Part shown: positions 23,219 through 37,324 of the stretch, piece after piece
How the letters are laid out: each line of letters opens with the position of its first letter
Numbering within the stretch: position 1 is the stretch's first letter
Assembly: GCA_022496185.1 (NCBI GenBank)
Contig: WTXG01000080.1
Location: 62,001 to 126,000, forward strand
DNA length: 64,000 bases
Direction of reading: 5' to 3'
Source: Multifurca ochricompacta
Taxonomy: Eukaryota > Basidiomycota > Agaricomycetes > Russulales > Russulaceae
Translations under genes and position numbers: made by a program
Notes under the pieces: generated by a model
Database searches by the model: none
Told to the model about the DNA's origin: nothing
The model's input: the letters and a program-made list of their open reading frames with translations, nothing else

Positions 23219-26200
23219 TCATGTTCGACCCCGGTTTTGAAGCACGCTTTGCGACAAGGCACGAAGCATCGCCACAGTGATGACCTTTTGAGGTTTCTCC
23301 TCGTTAACGATAGTGGTTACAGATGTGGACGGTGACACAGCGACAGAAGGTGGCGGAATCTGTTCGTTACTGCTGGAATGGGCCAGTCATCAATAGTAGG
23401 GAAGCTACTGAAGGTCGACTTGAGTCGCTTGGATGATGGAGACATGCTGCAAACAAACATAGAGAAGGAGGGAAACCGTATCGGTTAGGTTCAAAGTCCG
23501 AATCAACACACCACTAAACCTACCTAAGAACGCTTGCTTCATCGTCATCAGGTGGCGGTCGTTTATGTCGTGTATGAAGGAGGAACACAGCGCGCAGCTG
23601 TCCTCCCGCTTCAGATACTTCATTTTCCACCTCTCCCTCAGTTTCTTTGATGTCACACTTTGGCACGGAATATCGAACAGCCCTGTCTACCTTCACGCTG
23701 CCCTCGATACATCGAACAGACAAGTCGTGAAGAGCATCGACAAAGGCATAAACCGGGAAGTCTGGGAAAGCAATCCATCAAATTTTTATTTTTATTTTTT
23801 TTGGGGTAAAATTCGGTGAAGTGCATACCGGCATTGGACGTGCGATAGGACTGTAACAGCGTGCGGAACTCCCTTGAAGGGGTACGAAGGTCTTTGTGTT
23901 CTAACCACACAAACGCGGCGTCATACAGCTCGCTAGAAACTCCATCGATGAGTTTTTTTTTTTTTTTAAAAAAAAAAAAGCGAAAATTCATTTCGCGTAT
24001 CCTAACAATAACTGACCTTGACGACTTAACCCCGTCCAACCGTATCTCCGGGAGCGGATCTGAAGTCGCCGACTCATCGAGACGAGTCGTGAAATGAAGC
24101 GACAATTTGTTCATCAGTTTCACCAACGTCTCAAACACTTTTGCGAAAAGTGTCCAGTCCACTGTAACGTGAAAAGTCAGTCGGATCGGCCCATTTTAAT
24201 TTGCGCGCGCGAATACTCGCCTTCACCATCTAAGGAACATCTTGTCACCCAATCCAGTGCAAATTCCTTCCAAGGCGCGACGACCAGTAGGAGGAACTCT
24301 GGTCAAACCCCCAAAATTAACGAACGCGTCGCCAGAACTGCAACAGCAAAAGTCGATCGATTACCTTGCCGGGACAAGATTTCTACGAGCCCACCAGCCG
24401 TATCCAGGTTCATCGAGCTTAGCACTTGCGTGAACTTCTCGTCCAGTCCTTCGTTTTCGAGGATAGTGAAAACGTCGCATGGCTTCCTATCACGCCTTTT
24501 GCCTCGTAATCGTCGGTCTGTCTCATGTGAGTATACCCACGGGTACGGCTACGCAAGTGGGAGCATACCATAAGACGCAAATCATCAGATAGTGCCACAA
24601 CATCGTTTTCACCCCACAGGATGAATAAGACCGAAGAGATAAAATGCCGGTCCTCAGGGAAAGTCTCAATAACTTCACGTAATCGTGCACAGTCGTCCAG
24701 GATTCGGAATTTTCTAAACGAAAAAAAAAAAAAATCGCGGGTTGGTTGATTAGTTGCGCGTCGGACGACCCCGTATTTTCTTTCCTCCGGAATGACAGAC
24801 AACCTACTTTTCAATCTCGTCATCCACGCCATCTAATGGCGAGCACTCGAACGCGACCAATCCCGGCGAGCGCGACTCGACCCCGGGCGCAAGTGGGATG
24901 GAGAACACGCGCTCGGACACCCACGCGCCGCTATTCGGCACGTCGAACTTTTTCTCGACCCAAATGGCCGTCCCGTCATTCTCGGGGTTGAGTGAAAGCC
25001 ACAAAGAATAGTCGAACGGAACAGGGTTTCCGACATGTGCGCGGAGAGCAGCGAGGAAGGTACCAGGTGCCCATCGACGTTCGTGCTGTTCGTGATTCTA
25101 GATATTATGAGATAAAAAAAAAACAGGGTGATTAGCCAAGACGTTAACCCCAGATCGCTCCCATTCATTCGTTTTCCCAAGTTGACTCTCACCTCTTTCA
25201 ACCGACGCGCTAGCTCGGCGTCTGTCTGCGGCGCTGTGTACTTTGCAGAGACACGACGACGCGTCCTTCTTGCGCTTGCCTTAGCCTCAGACTCGTGGTC
25301 GGAGGCGGTATTTGCCCTGGACCGAGGATCTTGCCGCTTCTTCGTCTTACGCCCCGTATAAGCGTCGCTACGACGCACGGCATTGTTATACAAGATGCGC
25401 TCTGACGCCTTGTCGGCCCAGCGTTTAAACGCATCACGCACAGGCGCACTCGTCCTCGCGAACGAAGATGCTTTCGCTTCGAGATCGTCCACATCTACTA
25501 CGGGTGTTTTGGCCTTTCCCTTTCCCTTTCCCTTCCCATTCCGCAATGGTGCAGAGATAGGCGACGTCATCTCAACATCTTGAGGAGACGGAGGTGATTT
25601 CCTGTGTTTCGGCGGCTCTTTAGATGAGGGTAACTCCGAGGCCGTGTCCTGGGATGGTCCAGACTGTCCTGTGGGTGTCGGTGACTCGGCCAAACTGGGA
25701 AACCTGGACAAGGAAGGGCGAGCTGAAACCGACGGGGAGGGGAGCGAAGCGAAAGAGTTTCTCGATGATAACACCAGCGGACTGAGAATCTCGGGTGCAG
25801 AGGTGGATTGTGCGGAGGGCCAACCGAAGAGGTTGTTGGTCGACTTTTGCTTCGGAGGAAAACTGAAGGACGTGGAGGCGGACGTGGCCGTGGGCGTCCC
25901 GGGGAGAGATATAGGTTGGACCTTGAGAGGAGGCGGATGTTGCGGAGAATGGTTCTCCTCCAAAGTTTCTGAGATTCCAGAGTCATCTCCTGTTTGAGCC
26001 CAAAACGCAGACGACCTACCAAATCCATCAACGAGGGTTGGCTGGGGTTCTAGATTGTTGGGAAGAGACGGCCGCTTGGTGGACCCGTTGAGAGATGGAG
26101 CAGATTGGCTTGTCGCCAAGTGGGTAGTCACTGGGTTGGAGGTAGAGGTTGAACTAAGGGGGGATGTATTAATGGGCGGCAGTATTGGCCGCGTGGATGC

Positions 26201-28796
26201 TGTTGCAGACGTTGGCGATGACGATGACGCGTTAAAGAAACCTGTTGTGGACTTCTCCTTCTTCTCGTCATTCACGGGTACTGTGGACGTGGACAAAGGA
26301 ACGCCAAATTGCTGCCCCGGGGTGAAAGCCGACGCCTTGGCATTAAGACCAGTGACGGAAGGAGACGAAGACTGGCCGTGCTTCTCTGAGAAGCCGGGAC
26401 CAGTGGATGTGGGAGGCGTTGTGTCCACTCCTAAACCAGTGTCCGGTAGCCTCCTTCCGGCTGGAAACCCTGAAGGCGCACTCTGCGAAGTAGAAAAAGT
26501 GAAGGGTGACGACGCGACAACCCCTGCCGCGTTAGGGATTTGCGACGTCGATGCAAAAGCAGCAGACCTGGCAAACGGTGAACCAAAGGCCGACGTGGAA
26601 GTTGACGCAACAAAAGGGGAGAGGGAAGCGCTTGGCTTCGTGGTAGAATCTCGCACAGTCTGACCCTGAACCCCCGCCTCATTCACGACCCCAGGCGTCG
26701 AGGAAGAAACCCCAAAAACTGAATTGGAGCCAAAGTTCCTATTTCCAAAGACGTTCAACGATGTCTTGAGATTTGCGAACGCTGACGTCGCAGGAGGGAC
26801 GGAACTTGGGGCCATCGACGTGGGTGGTGCAGGGATATTTGAACCAAAGGCCGAAGTGAAGGCTGAGGTCGATGAACCTGACCCTAAACCGTCAAGCATG
26901 ACGGAGGGTGAAGGTCGAACGCCGAAATTGTTGGTTAGCCATTCCGTTGCGCTGGGCTTCAGTGGCTTGGACTGATGCTGATGCTGGGGCTCGTCAGGCT
27001 CTTCAGGCTCTTCTACGACAGGTTCGTCTTCGCGCAGGAAGGCCTCCTCCTCATCATAGTCAATTAATTCAGCGTCAGCGTCAGCTACGGCGTCGTCAAG
27101 TTCCTCAACGGAGAGAACTCCGTCAATAATATCCGGAACAACAATCCCATCGCGGATGGCTTCTATTTCTTCGATGGTATCCTTACCAAAGAGACGCTCA
27201 AGGATGCAAGCAACGAGGTAGACCATAACCCTGTTGCCTTGCTCCCTCAAGAGCGCCGCAAGCTCAGCGAATTGAAGCATTCCCTCCTCAGTGACTATCA
27301 AGGGCGAAAATTTTGTTATCGGCGAGGACTTGGCCTGAACGTGCTGACGAAATTTGGTGGTAAGCAGGAAAACAGGGTGAGTGAGGATGGTATCGGGAAT
27401 ATCATCGTGCCGTTCGCGCTGATCGCGAATGTGAATGAGACGATGATAGATGCGCATCTCGAGCTCGTTCGGCAACTCGCACCGGCCACGCTGGTCCTCG
27501 TAAAACTCCTTGAGACTTTGCAACGCTTTGACTTGAACTCAGAACCCAATGTACAATACAAAAAAAAAAAAGAAAGAAAGTTCCTCACTGTTCATCAACT
27601 GTTGTTCTTCCAACGCGACCGAAAACCCCGTACGATCGCGTTCGAAATGTAGCGCGAGGATGTGAAAGCGAGCGCAACGCTCATGACACTCTATGGCCAA
27701 CTGGCCGGTTTCGTGTTGCATCGTAAAGTCACTCCTGACGGCACGCGACCGATCGCGAATGAAGTCAAACGTGGGAGAAAACCCCTCTTTGTGGAGGAGT
27801 TCGCGAAAAAGGTAGTCGAGGGTGCGCTATCCGAGTTCGATCCAATCAGGGGTTGGGGAGGTGGCCGCTGCGTCAGATCGGCGGACGAACCTTGAGGACG
27901 GGTGGGGGTCGCAAGTCTGACGGTAGCGTCTTGTCACCCGCCGCACGTTCATACATTTTCACTGCACGTTGATGATCCACGCGTTTTGTTCCAGGAATCT
28001 TTGTTGAAAGAAAAAAAAGAGATATCAGGGCAGATTTTATCTTTGCGACAACGTGAGGTTAAAAAATGCGTGCACGTACAACTTCCCAATTAAATAAATT
28101 ATTCTCCCGTTCACGACGATACCTCTCGAATCTGGGACACATGTCCATGCACGTCCCCACCATGGTGATGGCTTCGTCAAGGCGCTTGGGAACCAAGGGG
28201 TCGTCCATCCTTCCCTCCGCAATAGCACGCTTTCTTTCCACCTCGCGAGCTTTAACAAGCTAAAGAAAAAAGAAAAAGAAAAAAAAAAAAATAGAGAAAG
28301 GCAACGCGCCCAAGATAATAAAATAGAAAAAAAAAAAAATCCCTTCCAGAGAACTACGCGGATGAATATGAGAGGAGGGACACACCTCTTGATAAAACTG
28401 TTCTCGTTCCTCTCGCGTTTCCAACACTGGCTCATCCCCAGGACCGACCTCCGCACCATCCGCCGCCGCGACGACGATGACGCCTACGTCGGTGGTTTCA
28501 TCCTCCACTTCAGAAACATCTTCGGTACGTGGCAACGACCCAAAATCCGGTCGCGGAGAACGCCCTTTCCCTCGCCCGCGACCCCGTCCGAGCCCACCGC
28601 CACCACCACGTATACCACCACCTCGCTCCCACCTCATCGCGTCCGCCCCACCCAGATGACCAGCCTGAAAGGGACTGCTCGAGCCACTCCTGTCTCCGGA
28701 AACCCAAGTCCTGTTTTTGAAGGTCCCTCGTCGCCCCGCAGATGGGTTGACATCGTGTCCGCGGTGTTGGCGAGTGTGGTTAGAAAAAGATTCCAT
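23219..28796 (-). CDS. SAC3: SAC3/GANP-family nuclear mRNA export factor
   Basis: Scaffold of the TREX-2 complex at the nuclear pore in yeast; links transcription to mRNA export. The ATG at 28796 starts a Gly/Arg-rich leader (RGG-like). The SAC3/GANP core shows GTCMDMCPRFERYRRERE, VDHQRAVKMYERAA, TLDYLFREL, FDFIRDRSRAVRSDFT and ECHERCARFHI. The helical region continues through ELEMRIYHRLIHIRDQRE. The middle is Ser/Thr/Pro/Phe-rich with scattered FG dipeptides (FGSN, FGNRN). The C-terminal part has NHEQHERRW, DYSLWLSLN, LDWVTRCS and VDWTLFAKVFETLVKLMN. Introns are many and short. The frame near 24,475 is kept by a 50-nt intron (about 24488-24537), so no frameshift is needed there. The 3' end is uncertain: the literal frame stops at 23317, while a one-base loss near 23,380 would allow the more coding-like tail ending at 23219. 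Confidence 0.87.
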
Positions 28797-29417
28797 TCGT
28801 CCGCAAACTCCTACTCCGTCCGCTCTCGTTTAGACCAGATGACTTGAGATCTAGGCTATAGTGAGAACGACTAAAATGATTGAAAATAAGGTGGTGAGGC
28901 AAGGTGATGATGTGTAAGTTGTGTAAAGGGCTAACAAAGGGACAAGACTCAGACTCCAAACTCAAACTCAAATCAATGACTCGCGGTAACAACGGACCGG
29001 ACCCGGTAGTGTATGGTTGAAATTAAATAATATATTATTTCCATTTTTTCATTTTCCATGAAAAACAAAAACCCGAAAGAAAAGAAATCCTAATGCGAAC
29101 CCCTCAGTTCGCCTCGTATAAATCCATTGAGTAGACTGAAAGAGAAGAAAAATTGAACACTAATTTAACCACTGATATGAATACTATAATAGCGTAGTGC
29201 TGTTGTGTTTCTTGAAAAAAGAAGAAAAAAAAGCGAGTCTATGGGATGGAAATGTCTAGAAAGAAAAGAAAAGGGTCTAAATGTCCGTTTGAGAAATACA
29301 GTCCATGGCATGTACACCAACGGTGACAGACATATATGAGGCATGAAGAGTCAAAAAAGAAAAAGAAAAAGGTGGTGTGTGTGTGTACAAATCGATCGGA
29401 GACTGGTAAACGCGTGA
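28797..29417. other. Intergenic between SAC3 and the GT2 gene
   Basis: SAC3 promoter and GT2 3' flank. A-rich; nothing else recognised. Confidence 0.35.
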
Positions 29418-32400
29418 TCAGTATGAGAAGATCATTAACCACGGGTTTAAAACAATCGGGAAGAGGATGTGACTCCCGGCTACCACTGCGAGTGGGAAGA
29501 TGACAGCCCAAGAGACCCCAGGTATTTGCCATTCAGAAGGTACAAGGTTGGTCGCGAGCACAGCCATCGCCACAAATATAAGGGTGCTGATGAGGAGTGC
29601 GAGCCAGAAGCGGCGCAAGATTCGCGGAACCTCAATGAAAAAGTTGGACCGCTCGACCTCCTTCTTCGTCGCACCCCACGTGATATTGTAGGAGAAGAGG
29701 TGCGCAAGGAGAGCCTGTGACAAATGAATGGACAGGCCACCAAAGAAGAAGAAGCTACATGTCCTTCATGAGACTTTCTTTCGTTCCAAGGGAGAGAAGA
29801 GTAACACTTACAAAAAGGGAATCCAAGTAATATTCTCAATGAATGAAGAAATAAGGCTCCGCTGACCAAGGCGATACTCAAGGAGAGTATAACCGAGGTT
29901 ACCAGCACCGGGGAAGACAACGGTACATGCCAACCAGATCTCGAACGAGTGTTCGTAAAAGCCGTCAACGTTAAATGACCAACCGAGGATGAGGTAGTTG
30001 ACGAGCGAAAGAAGAGCAGAGGCGGCAAGACCATAATAAGAGAACATGTCTGCCTCCTTCTTAGCATGAAATTCCCCAATGATTGCATTCAAGGGAGACT
30101 CACAAGACATCATGCTGACTTTGTAGTGAACGGGGGCGTCCGACCACAAGAAGACGCGCAACTGCTTGTTGATGGGACCTACGCGCCACCAGTGGATGAG
30201 TGGGTTGAAGATAAGCTCGTTGCATCCTTAAATATCAAAAGGTCAGTCAGCGTTAATCAACTCTCTAATTAAAAGTGTGGGAAACCTACCGTAAGAGTAC
30301 TTCTGCCACCGGTTGAGTTCATCGTCGCAAGTCAAAGAGACACCCTCCTTGAAGCCACCTTCGGAATAGGTCGACCACCGAATGATGTACCCCTTGAGCT
30401 GCACGCAAACATCATCAACGAGTCGATACTTCTCACTACCAGAAAGCACGAACCTGAAGACGCAGAGCCATGTCAAAGTCCTCAGAGACATTCGTCTCTG
30501 ACCAAATCTTCTTCTTGTTCTCATCGCCGGGGTCCTCGAACGCGGCATCCTGAAGCGCAGACCAGCGGAGGAAGGCATTGTGTCCAACGAAAGGCGCGAC
30601 TTCTCCGTTTGCGCATGCCATGGAGATACACTTGTTAATACGACGGGTGAAGTGCGCGATGCCGTTCTCGAAGTAGTGATGAGCAACCTGCATGACATCT
30701 GTGACGACGTTTGAGTACCCCTCTCTAGGGACACCAAAAAGAAAAGAAAAAAAAAAGGTAGGAAATCCTCACCTGACTCGTGTTGGATGATGGCAACCTC
30801 GGGACACTCAGCAAGCTCGCGGGCAGCATCGCGGAAACAGTCCTGTAACGCCACGTCAGCACATCAAGTTCTACCGCGGCGGAGAAGGCGCATGCAAGCG
30901 AAACCTTACCTCGGGTACGATTGTGTCAGAGTCTACGATAAGAATCACCTCACCCATACGAAGAGCCTTTGCGTTATGCGCCCAGGGCTTAAAGCGCTTT
31001 CCGCTTTCCTCATAGATTTCCTCGACCGCAATGCGAAGCGCCTGGTCTTCGATACCCTCACCACCGTCATCGGAAGCCGAAGAGTCCGTAACGGAGGCCT
31101 TCTCGGCACGCTCGAGCTCGAGCCGATGTATGATTTCCTCCATCTTAAGACTGAGTGCAAGTCCGTAATTCATGTTGCTCGCCTTCTTGAAACGCCCACG
31201 ACGTTTGAAGCCACCTTCAGAATCGTCATGCTTGGGTCGTGCCACCCAACCAATGCCGTTATCGGCGTAGAACCTTATGCGCTCCTCACGATCGTATTCA
31301 GAGATGAGCTGCAAGCCATCATCATGAACAAAAATGGACGAGGTGCCACCCTGACGCGCATAAGTCTGCATAGCCTTCTTAAGCGACAGAACAGACGGAG
31401 TACTAAATTGTTGGTGATGTTGTCAGCAATCAAAAACGATCGAACGAACGAACGAACGAGACGGCATAGGTATGGTGATTATAATTTAAATGAAACTTAC
31501 ATAGTCTGTTCAAGACTCTCTTTGTATACGGGAAGCTCAATGGTTATGTGGGGTAAGTGAGCATCGACCTCTTTGTTTGCTGCGGGTTTAACGGCCGAGT
31601 AGTATTTGGAATTCTCATGGTACTGAGCAACAGGACCGAGTCTATCGAATAGATGGCGCGTGAGTGATTTAAACCCCAAAAAATGATACCGACCGACTTA
31701 CACGTAAGAGATGTTCGTAATCACTTGAAGAGAGAAGAACTACAAGAGAAAAAAATGAATGGACAGGGAAAGATAACATTATAGAGAGCAGCCCAGCTTA
31801 CGAGGGAAACGCAGAAAAGGAAAGGAGCTGTCGCAAGAAGTGCAAATCGAACGTAGTCGTGTGTCAACCGAAACTCTTGGAGTAAGATGCTGGCACCACT
31901 TCCAATGAAGACTTGATACCGTCCGTCCCGTCAATCAAGAGTCGCCAACAAAGCAAAAAAGATCACACGTACAAGTTGATAGCGCCATGCCGAGGCCACC
32001 ATACACCGGAGCAAAGTACCGAGTCGGCCGTGAGCTCGCTCCACCTTTTTCGAGGTCACGTGGAGATGGAGCCTGTGTCGCCTTGGACCCAATGCGCCAT
32101 CCCCACAGGGAACCACCCGAAACCGGTTTCGGTTTTGAATTAGGGTCAGATTCAGATTCAGGTGAAGTGGATGGAGCAGCGGATTCTACATCCTTCTCGT
32201 TCAGTTGCACATCTGAAGCTGAATTGACAGCAGACGTGACGGCGGGAGTTGCCGCGATACTTGGTCCAGGAGTAATGCTCGTAAGTGAATGTCGGCGAGA
32301 CCAAACAAGTTTATGAGTTGTCTTCAAAGTCGCGACACTGTGGGATAATACTGTCCAAGTTATCTGACCACACCACCAACACGCGTTCGTCACGCTTTGT

Positions 32401-32965
32401 TTTTTTTAGGGGGTGAATGGGTTATGATGTCGTTAGTCAGGGTAGACGTACCGTGGGAAATGGGGGAATTGACTTACGATGAATGCGCCACACTGCTCCT
32501 TGTCGGCACGCGGTAAATCGGGCATGCTGTCAAGGATTTGGATGCGTGTGTCATCATCAACATAAATGGCAGTGGCATCATCGTCCCTGGAATTAAAAAA
32601 AAAAGTTAGCATGGAAGTGGAAGCTTGATTGATCAAGGCACGTGAGAGCATACATACACAGTGCTAAGAGCGACGTGAACCGCAGCGCTGCGAACCTTGA
32701 CAGCGACGACAGGGTTCAAGACGCGAATAGCAGCCTCAAAGGGCTCTAGGAAGCGGTTCTCATAAGGGAACACGCGGTATTGCCCGGTCTGGATACGAAG
32801 GCAGACGCCAGCATGTATGTTCTCAGCAGATGGCTTGAACCATGCGTCGCCTTGAGTCTGAAAAGTACAATTAGATCAAGGATGAGTCGGATCATGGAAG
32901 GAAGGTATGACGCCAACCTGTCTGAAGATATGGTGCAATAAAGCATCATATGCGTCGTAATCCAT
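29418..32965 (-). CDS. Multi-pass family 2 glycosyltransferase
   Basis: Processive-type membrane glycosyltransferase (GT2 fold, chitin/cellulose/hyaluronan synthase relatives) acting on cell-wall or capsule polysaccharide; the product is not known. The ATG at 32965 gives MDYDAYDALLHHIF, and introns are frequent. A Ser/Pro-rich cytosolic part (about 32.0-32.3 kb) precedes membrane segments near 31.8 kb. The catalytic domain has LPHITIELPVYKESL, then FVHDDG, RPKHDDSEGGFKRRGRFKKAS and the metal-binding motif VDSDT. Further on are SEDFDMALRL and the acceptor-site motif ELNRWQKYSYG, in the place of QxxRW. The C-terminus holds several membrane segments, ending PIVLNPWLMIFSY. All exons join in phase and I see no break. 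Upstream of the start, a small possible gene lies on the other strand. Confidence 0.85.
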
Positions 32966-33353
32966 AGCTTGATCCTCGAGAAGATGAACAAATACGAGGA
33001 GGAAAGCAGGGCGAAGGGTCAAGGGGGGCAGACCGGTAAGGGACAGAGCAAAGAGAGCATCTTAAGAGCTGCTGAGATATCATATATTATTTTTTATTAT
33101 TTTTATTATCCCCTGTGCGTGTGTGTGTGATTACCTTCCTCTCACCACCGGTAGAATGAAATCATCCGAAATAGGCGGCGGATCATTTAGCAAAGGAACT
33201 TGGCACAAGGTGCGGTCCTGGACCAGTCTCGAATGAGGGCGTTTATCGCCGTATGCAATAAAGCGCGGTGTATCGGAGAAAGCGCGGATAAAGCATCAAC
33301 ATCGGCCCTCTGTCAAAGGGAGGAATCCCCCGGAACCCAGAAGCTAGGTGAAG

Positions 33354-33641
33354 ATGACGTTCCAGTCAAAAGCGAACTCCTGTCATCATCTTCACCATCA
33401 TCACCATCATCATGAGAAGTAAGGGGGAGAACGTCAGTCGGCAAATGCGTTTGTGACACGAATAAATGATTAATGAATGTAAAAATGCATAATACCTTTC
33501 TTATCTCTTTTCTTTTTCCTTCTTTTCTTTAGACGCCTGAGACAACGTTATGAATCTCCATCGAACAAGAGATCAATTAGAAGCACAAAACACGTTGAAG
33601 ATGTTGCGATATCCAAAAAAAAAAAGAAAGAGGACCGGTAA
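33354..33641 (+). CDS. Possible small basic protein (two exons), unknown
   Basis: Low-confidence model. The ATG at 33354 opens 65 nt with a His-rich stretch. The donor AA|GTAAGG (33419) and acceptor TTCTTTAG (33532) join in phase to RLRQRYESPSNKRSIRST and a Lys-rich end (KKKKKEDR) before TAA, giving about 56 residues. The basic tail could be a nuclear signal. I do not recognise the family; upstream exons may be missing. It might instead be part of a non-coding transcript divergent from the GT2 gene. Confidence 0.28.
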
Positions 33642-36600
33642 TGGTTCTTTTTTGCTTGTCAAAGTTAGGTCGGCCGCCGAGTCGCAATCCCAGACCCGCC
33701 ATGTCCTCGTTCCAAGTCCTCATGGAGAGCTGTGAGCTGAGAATACCAATGAGATCGTGGAGCTAAAGCGCGAGCCGGGTGATGCATTTTGATAACAGAG
33801 CGCTCAGTATTGTCCTCATTCGCAGCCGTAACACACGCTCAGGGCGTAAAGCCGTGAAGGCGAGACATGGAAGCGGGATCCACCACCGAACACGCCCAAC
33901 CCCCAGGAACACTCAAGTTCAGGAGTACAGGAGGGAGGGAGGAGCCTAAGAATCAAAATCAATCGAGGAATGTAATTACTCGATTGGGTTATGCGGCACC
34001 CTGGGAGTGGGAAGTATACCGAACGGAGAAAAGGCGCACCTTCAAGGGTAATTCTCGCTTGGCTGACGACAGCGTGGAATTATTTTGATAGGTGCGGCTG
34101 AAGAGTGTACATACAATAAGGTACTGCCGACCCGTCACCGGACTGTTGGACTACTATGTGACGTGGACAATCATTTTTACCAACCTGAAAGAAAAAGAGA
34201 TATAATTTTTGGGTGGTTGGTGGCAAAAGGTGGCGTTTGACGTTCAAGAGTGGCAAATTGGTGGCTGGGATGGGCTGGGCTGGCTGGCTGGCTTAGTGTC
34301 AGTTTAAGGCTCCGCGAAGAGATCTCAGATTTACTTTTCAGGGTTGTTCGTCAATCTCGACTCGACACCACACCACTAAGCACCGCGGCGTGGCGCGGCA
34401 CGTGTTTTGAATAGTCAACACGCGAAGAAGAATAAATTATAACACCCAGTCAAACAATAAGTAAAATTCCGTATCCGTATCGCAAATCTCTTCAAAACAT
34501 GTTTCGGACAATCCAAAACGACCAGACTTGAATACAAATCCCCTACAGTTTAGCGCAAACTTTCTTATCCCTTTTTTTAAAAAATTATTTTTTTGGAGTT
34601 GAGTGGTGATACGCTTCACATTTTGATTGACGTACGTGTTGACAGTCTTAGTTTCCACTAAATTGCCGAACCACGACTATTTTTCGGAACAGCTTAAGGA
34701 CCTGCAAAAGCGTTCAACCGCGACGCAACATCCGTGTCCGTCCAAATTAGTTAACAGCGTCTTTTCAAATGATGACGGGACTACAGAGCTTTTTTGACTT
34801 GAATTGAATCATCATGATTAATTATCGTTACAAAGTGACGATAAAAGAGCCTGTATACCATCCGGAGAGTTTTTTGTCGCGGTTACTTTTAAAGGTGAAG
34901 CAATCTTTTTTATGACGGGGCACGGGCAAAGTGTTTGAGGCGCAACGGCCAACGAAAGAGATATCTGATCAAGCGGCATGAGATGTTGCGTTTCGGTTAT
35001 TTATTTATTTATTTATTTATCTTTTCTTTTGCTTTTTTTGAGAGTCAGTCTCAAATTTCCCGCACGAAAGTGCAGACTAGGTCGGGGGGTGATGTCCCTT
35101 ATGCATACTTTAGTACAGGGGGGAATGATTGGGATTTGAGCGTTTAGTTTAGATATACTTCTATTCGATTTAACTGGTTTAGCTTAGTTTGAGTTCCTGC
35201 TCCTGCTCGGAGTCTGTCTATGCATGATTGCCCCCCCCTGGTCTATGTTCTTGTTGTTGATCCTGTCCGTTGGAGGTACAATCAATTAAGGGCTCAACCA
35301 GAGTGGCAGGACCTAGGACCCCCAGGGTCGTCAATTGAGTTGAGTTATTGCGCTTGAATTTGCGAGCGGGCCGAAACCATTCGGCGGTGATGTGACGGCA
35401 TTGTTGGTACATATATGGGCTTACCAAAGTGAAAAATCGAGCACACCCCGAGTCAAACGAGAATTATCCTTTGCATTAAAATGTGAATGTGAATGTGGTG
35501 GATATGCAGAAGATTTATCAATGTAGTGGAAACACTGTGGTGTTTATGGGGAAGGCGCCTTGCCCTTGAAGCGGAAACCTCATGCTTTTGCTTTTCCACC
35601 CTCTTTTTTTTCCAGATAGAAACGGAAAAGATCATAACAAGGAGTATGGAGCTTTCATATTCGAGTAGGGATTCGAACGGAATGCCGGAAAGACCATTGG
35701 CCGGTGATAGATTTGCGAGTTTTTTTAGAAAGCAGGCCACGGAGGCGGGACTTACTGCCTAGAAAGTGACAAGAGTGCCGAGCATCTGGAGGGCATGGGT
35801 GTTGATTGGCGATAAGGTGAACGAAGATGTAACACCGGCTCGGAATACCGAGTCCATCCTGGGGACAAACGACATGGGTGAGAGAGAAAAGAAGAGAGAC
35901 CGAGAGAGAGAGATATGGAGATGGAGGAGGGTGGAAGGACTGCCTCTCGAGTTCTCGATGCGCCATGTATCTGGCAGAGGCCGATCAACGGCAGCAGAAT
36001 GTCATGTCATGCCCCCTACAAAAGGGACTTAGTCGGGAGTCGGGTCGGGTGGAACTGTCAGTGCTACCACCGGCCGGGCTCAATCCCCCCTGATACACAT
36101 TCATTCCAATCGGGGGGAAGAAGAAGAAGAAGAGGAAAAAATAAAAAATAAAAAATGAAAATAATAATAAAAAAGTGTTCTGCCTGAATCATACCGCTTT
36201 CGCTGATGACTCACTGTCACAAATGGGATGACATCGATTTTGGCCATGGCCACCGATTTGGAGCGTGTTATTGTGGCGGCGGGGACGTTTGTTGTTTGCA
36301 GAGAGAGAGCGTGTGCGTATGTTCGTTGGGGCTGTCACTGTCACTTGTCAGGTCAGGTCAAAGGTTTGATGATTATTTTATTATTATTACTATTACTATT
36401 ATTTATCATTTGCTTGTCTCCGCCGCCACGCGTGCGCGTCATGCACATGATTTCATTGATCATTCATTTCCCACGCTTTGTCACTTTGGTTCAATGCGCG
36501 AGACGTTCAAATGCCCCAAATCTAATATATATTTTTTCAATTTCACGTCGAGTCGTCATAACACACACATTAAAAGATAATGTCATCTCACGGCAAAGGC

Positions 36601-37324
36601 GCGCTTGAACGAAGATCGCTAAGAAGATGTGTGCTAGACCTATCAGAGGAGAAAGAGATGGGGGGTGGGAGATGGGGGTAGTGAGGGTGGGTGTGCGCAC
36701 CCCTCCTAGAAGGATCGGTCATTTCCTGCGATAAAAAGAAACCTCAAACATCCTTACAACAACAACAAGTTTCGAGGGGATTCATACATCCATTCTTGGG
36801 TGCCGTGCCATTTCGGCAAGCTCTCGGAGGAATCTCAGTGGCACAGGTTACATTTTCATTCTTCCCACCTTGTAAAAGAAAAGCCCTGGCAGTACAGAAC
36901 TTCCGTGCTGACTTGACTTGACTTGACTTGAGTGCATGGTACCTTTGACCGGGTCTAGATGATACCCATCTCCTTGGAGTTCGGACGGTTATATTCGTGC
37001 GGTGATTGAGCTTCCCAAATGTTAACACACCCCCTTTGCGCCGTGTCCAAGGAACATAGCATATTGGTGGCCGTAATATTATTTATTTTTTGCCATGATT
37101 CAATCGGGTCTTGCTCGAAGGATCCGCCTTTCTCAAGAGCTAGACGCTGTCCATCAACTGATGGCAAATTATACAAATTATTTCTTTCACTAGCCTTCAC
37201 TCTTTTTTAACTTGATACAAGCCTTGGCGGCGCCTTAAAGACCCCTTGCCTTGCACGAGGTAGAAAAGTTTAGGAGGAGCCCTCTCCCTAACTGGTGTCC
37301 CTTGCACGCATCTGCTCACTAGCC
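33642..37324. other. Gene-poor interval with simple repeats
   Basis: No conserved coding sequence seen. It contains (TTTA)n at 35000-35020, GGCTGGCTGG at about 34270, (GAA)n at about 36117-36135, TTATTATTAC at about 36375-36400 and a TGACTTGACT run at about 36910. Confidence 0.4.

Noticed and set aside
24440..24545. Apparent frameshift in SAC3 before DVFTILENEG
   Set aside because: A 50-nt GT-AG intron (GTATAC…GTGATAG, minus strand) joins RTRG to KPCDVFTI in phase, so no base needs to be added.
33199..33415. Open frame ending in Ser/Pro repeats
   Set aside because: Opens at TTG, not ATG; its end is a (CATCAT)n repeat. A different frame gives the weak spliced model listed instead.
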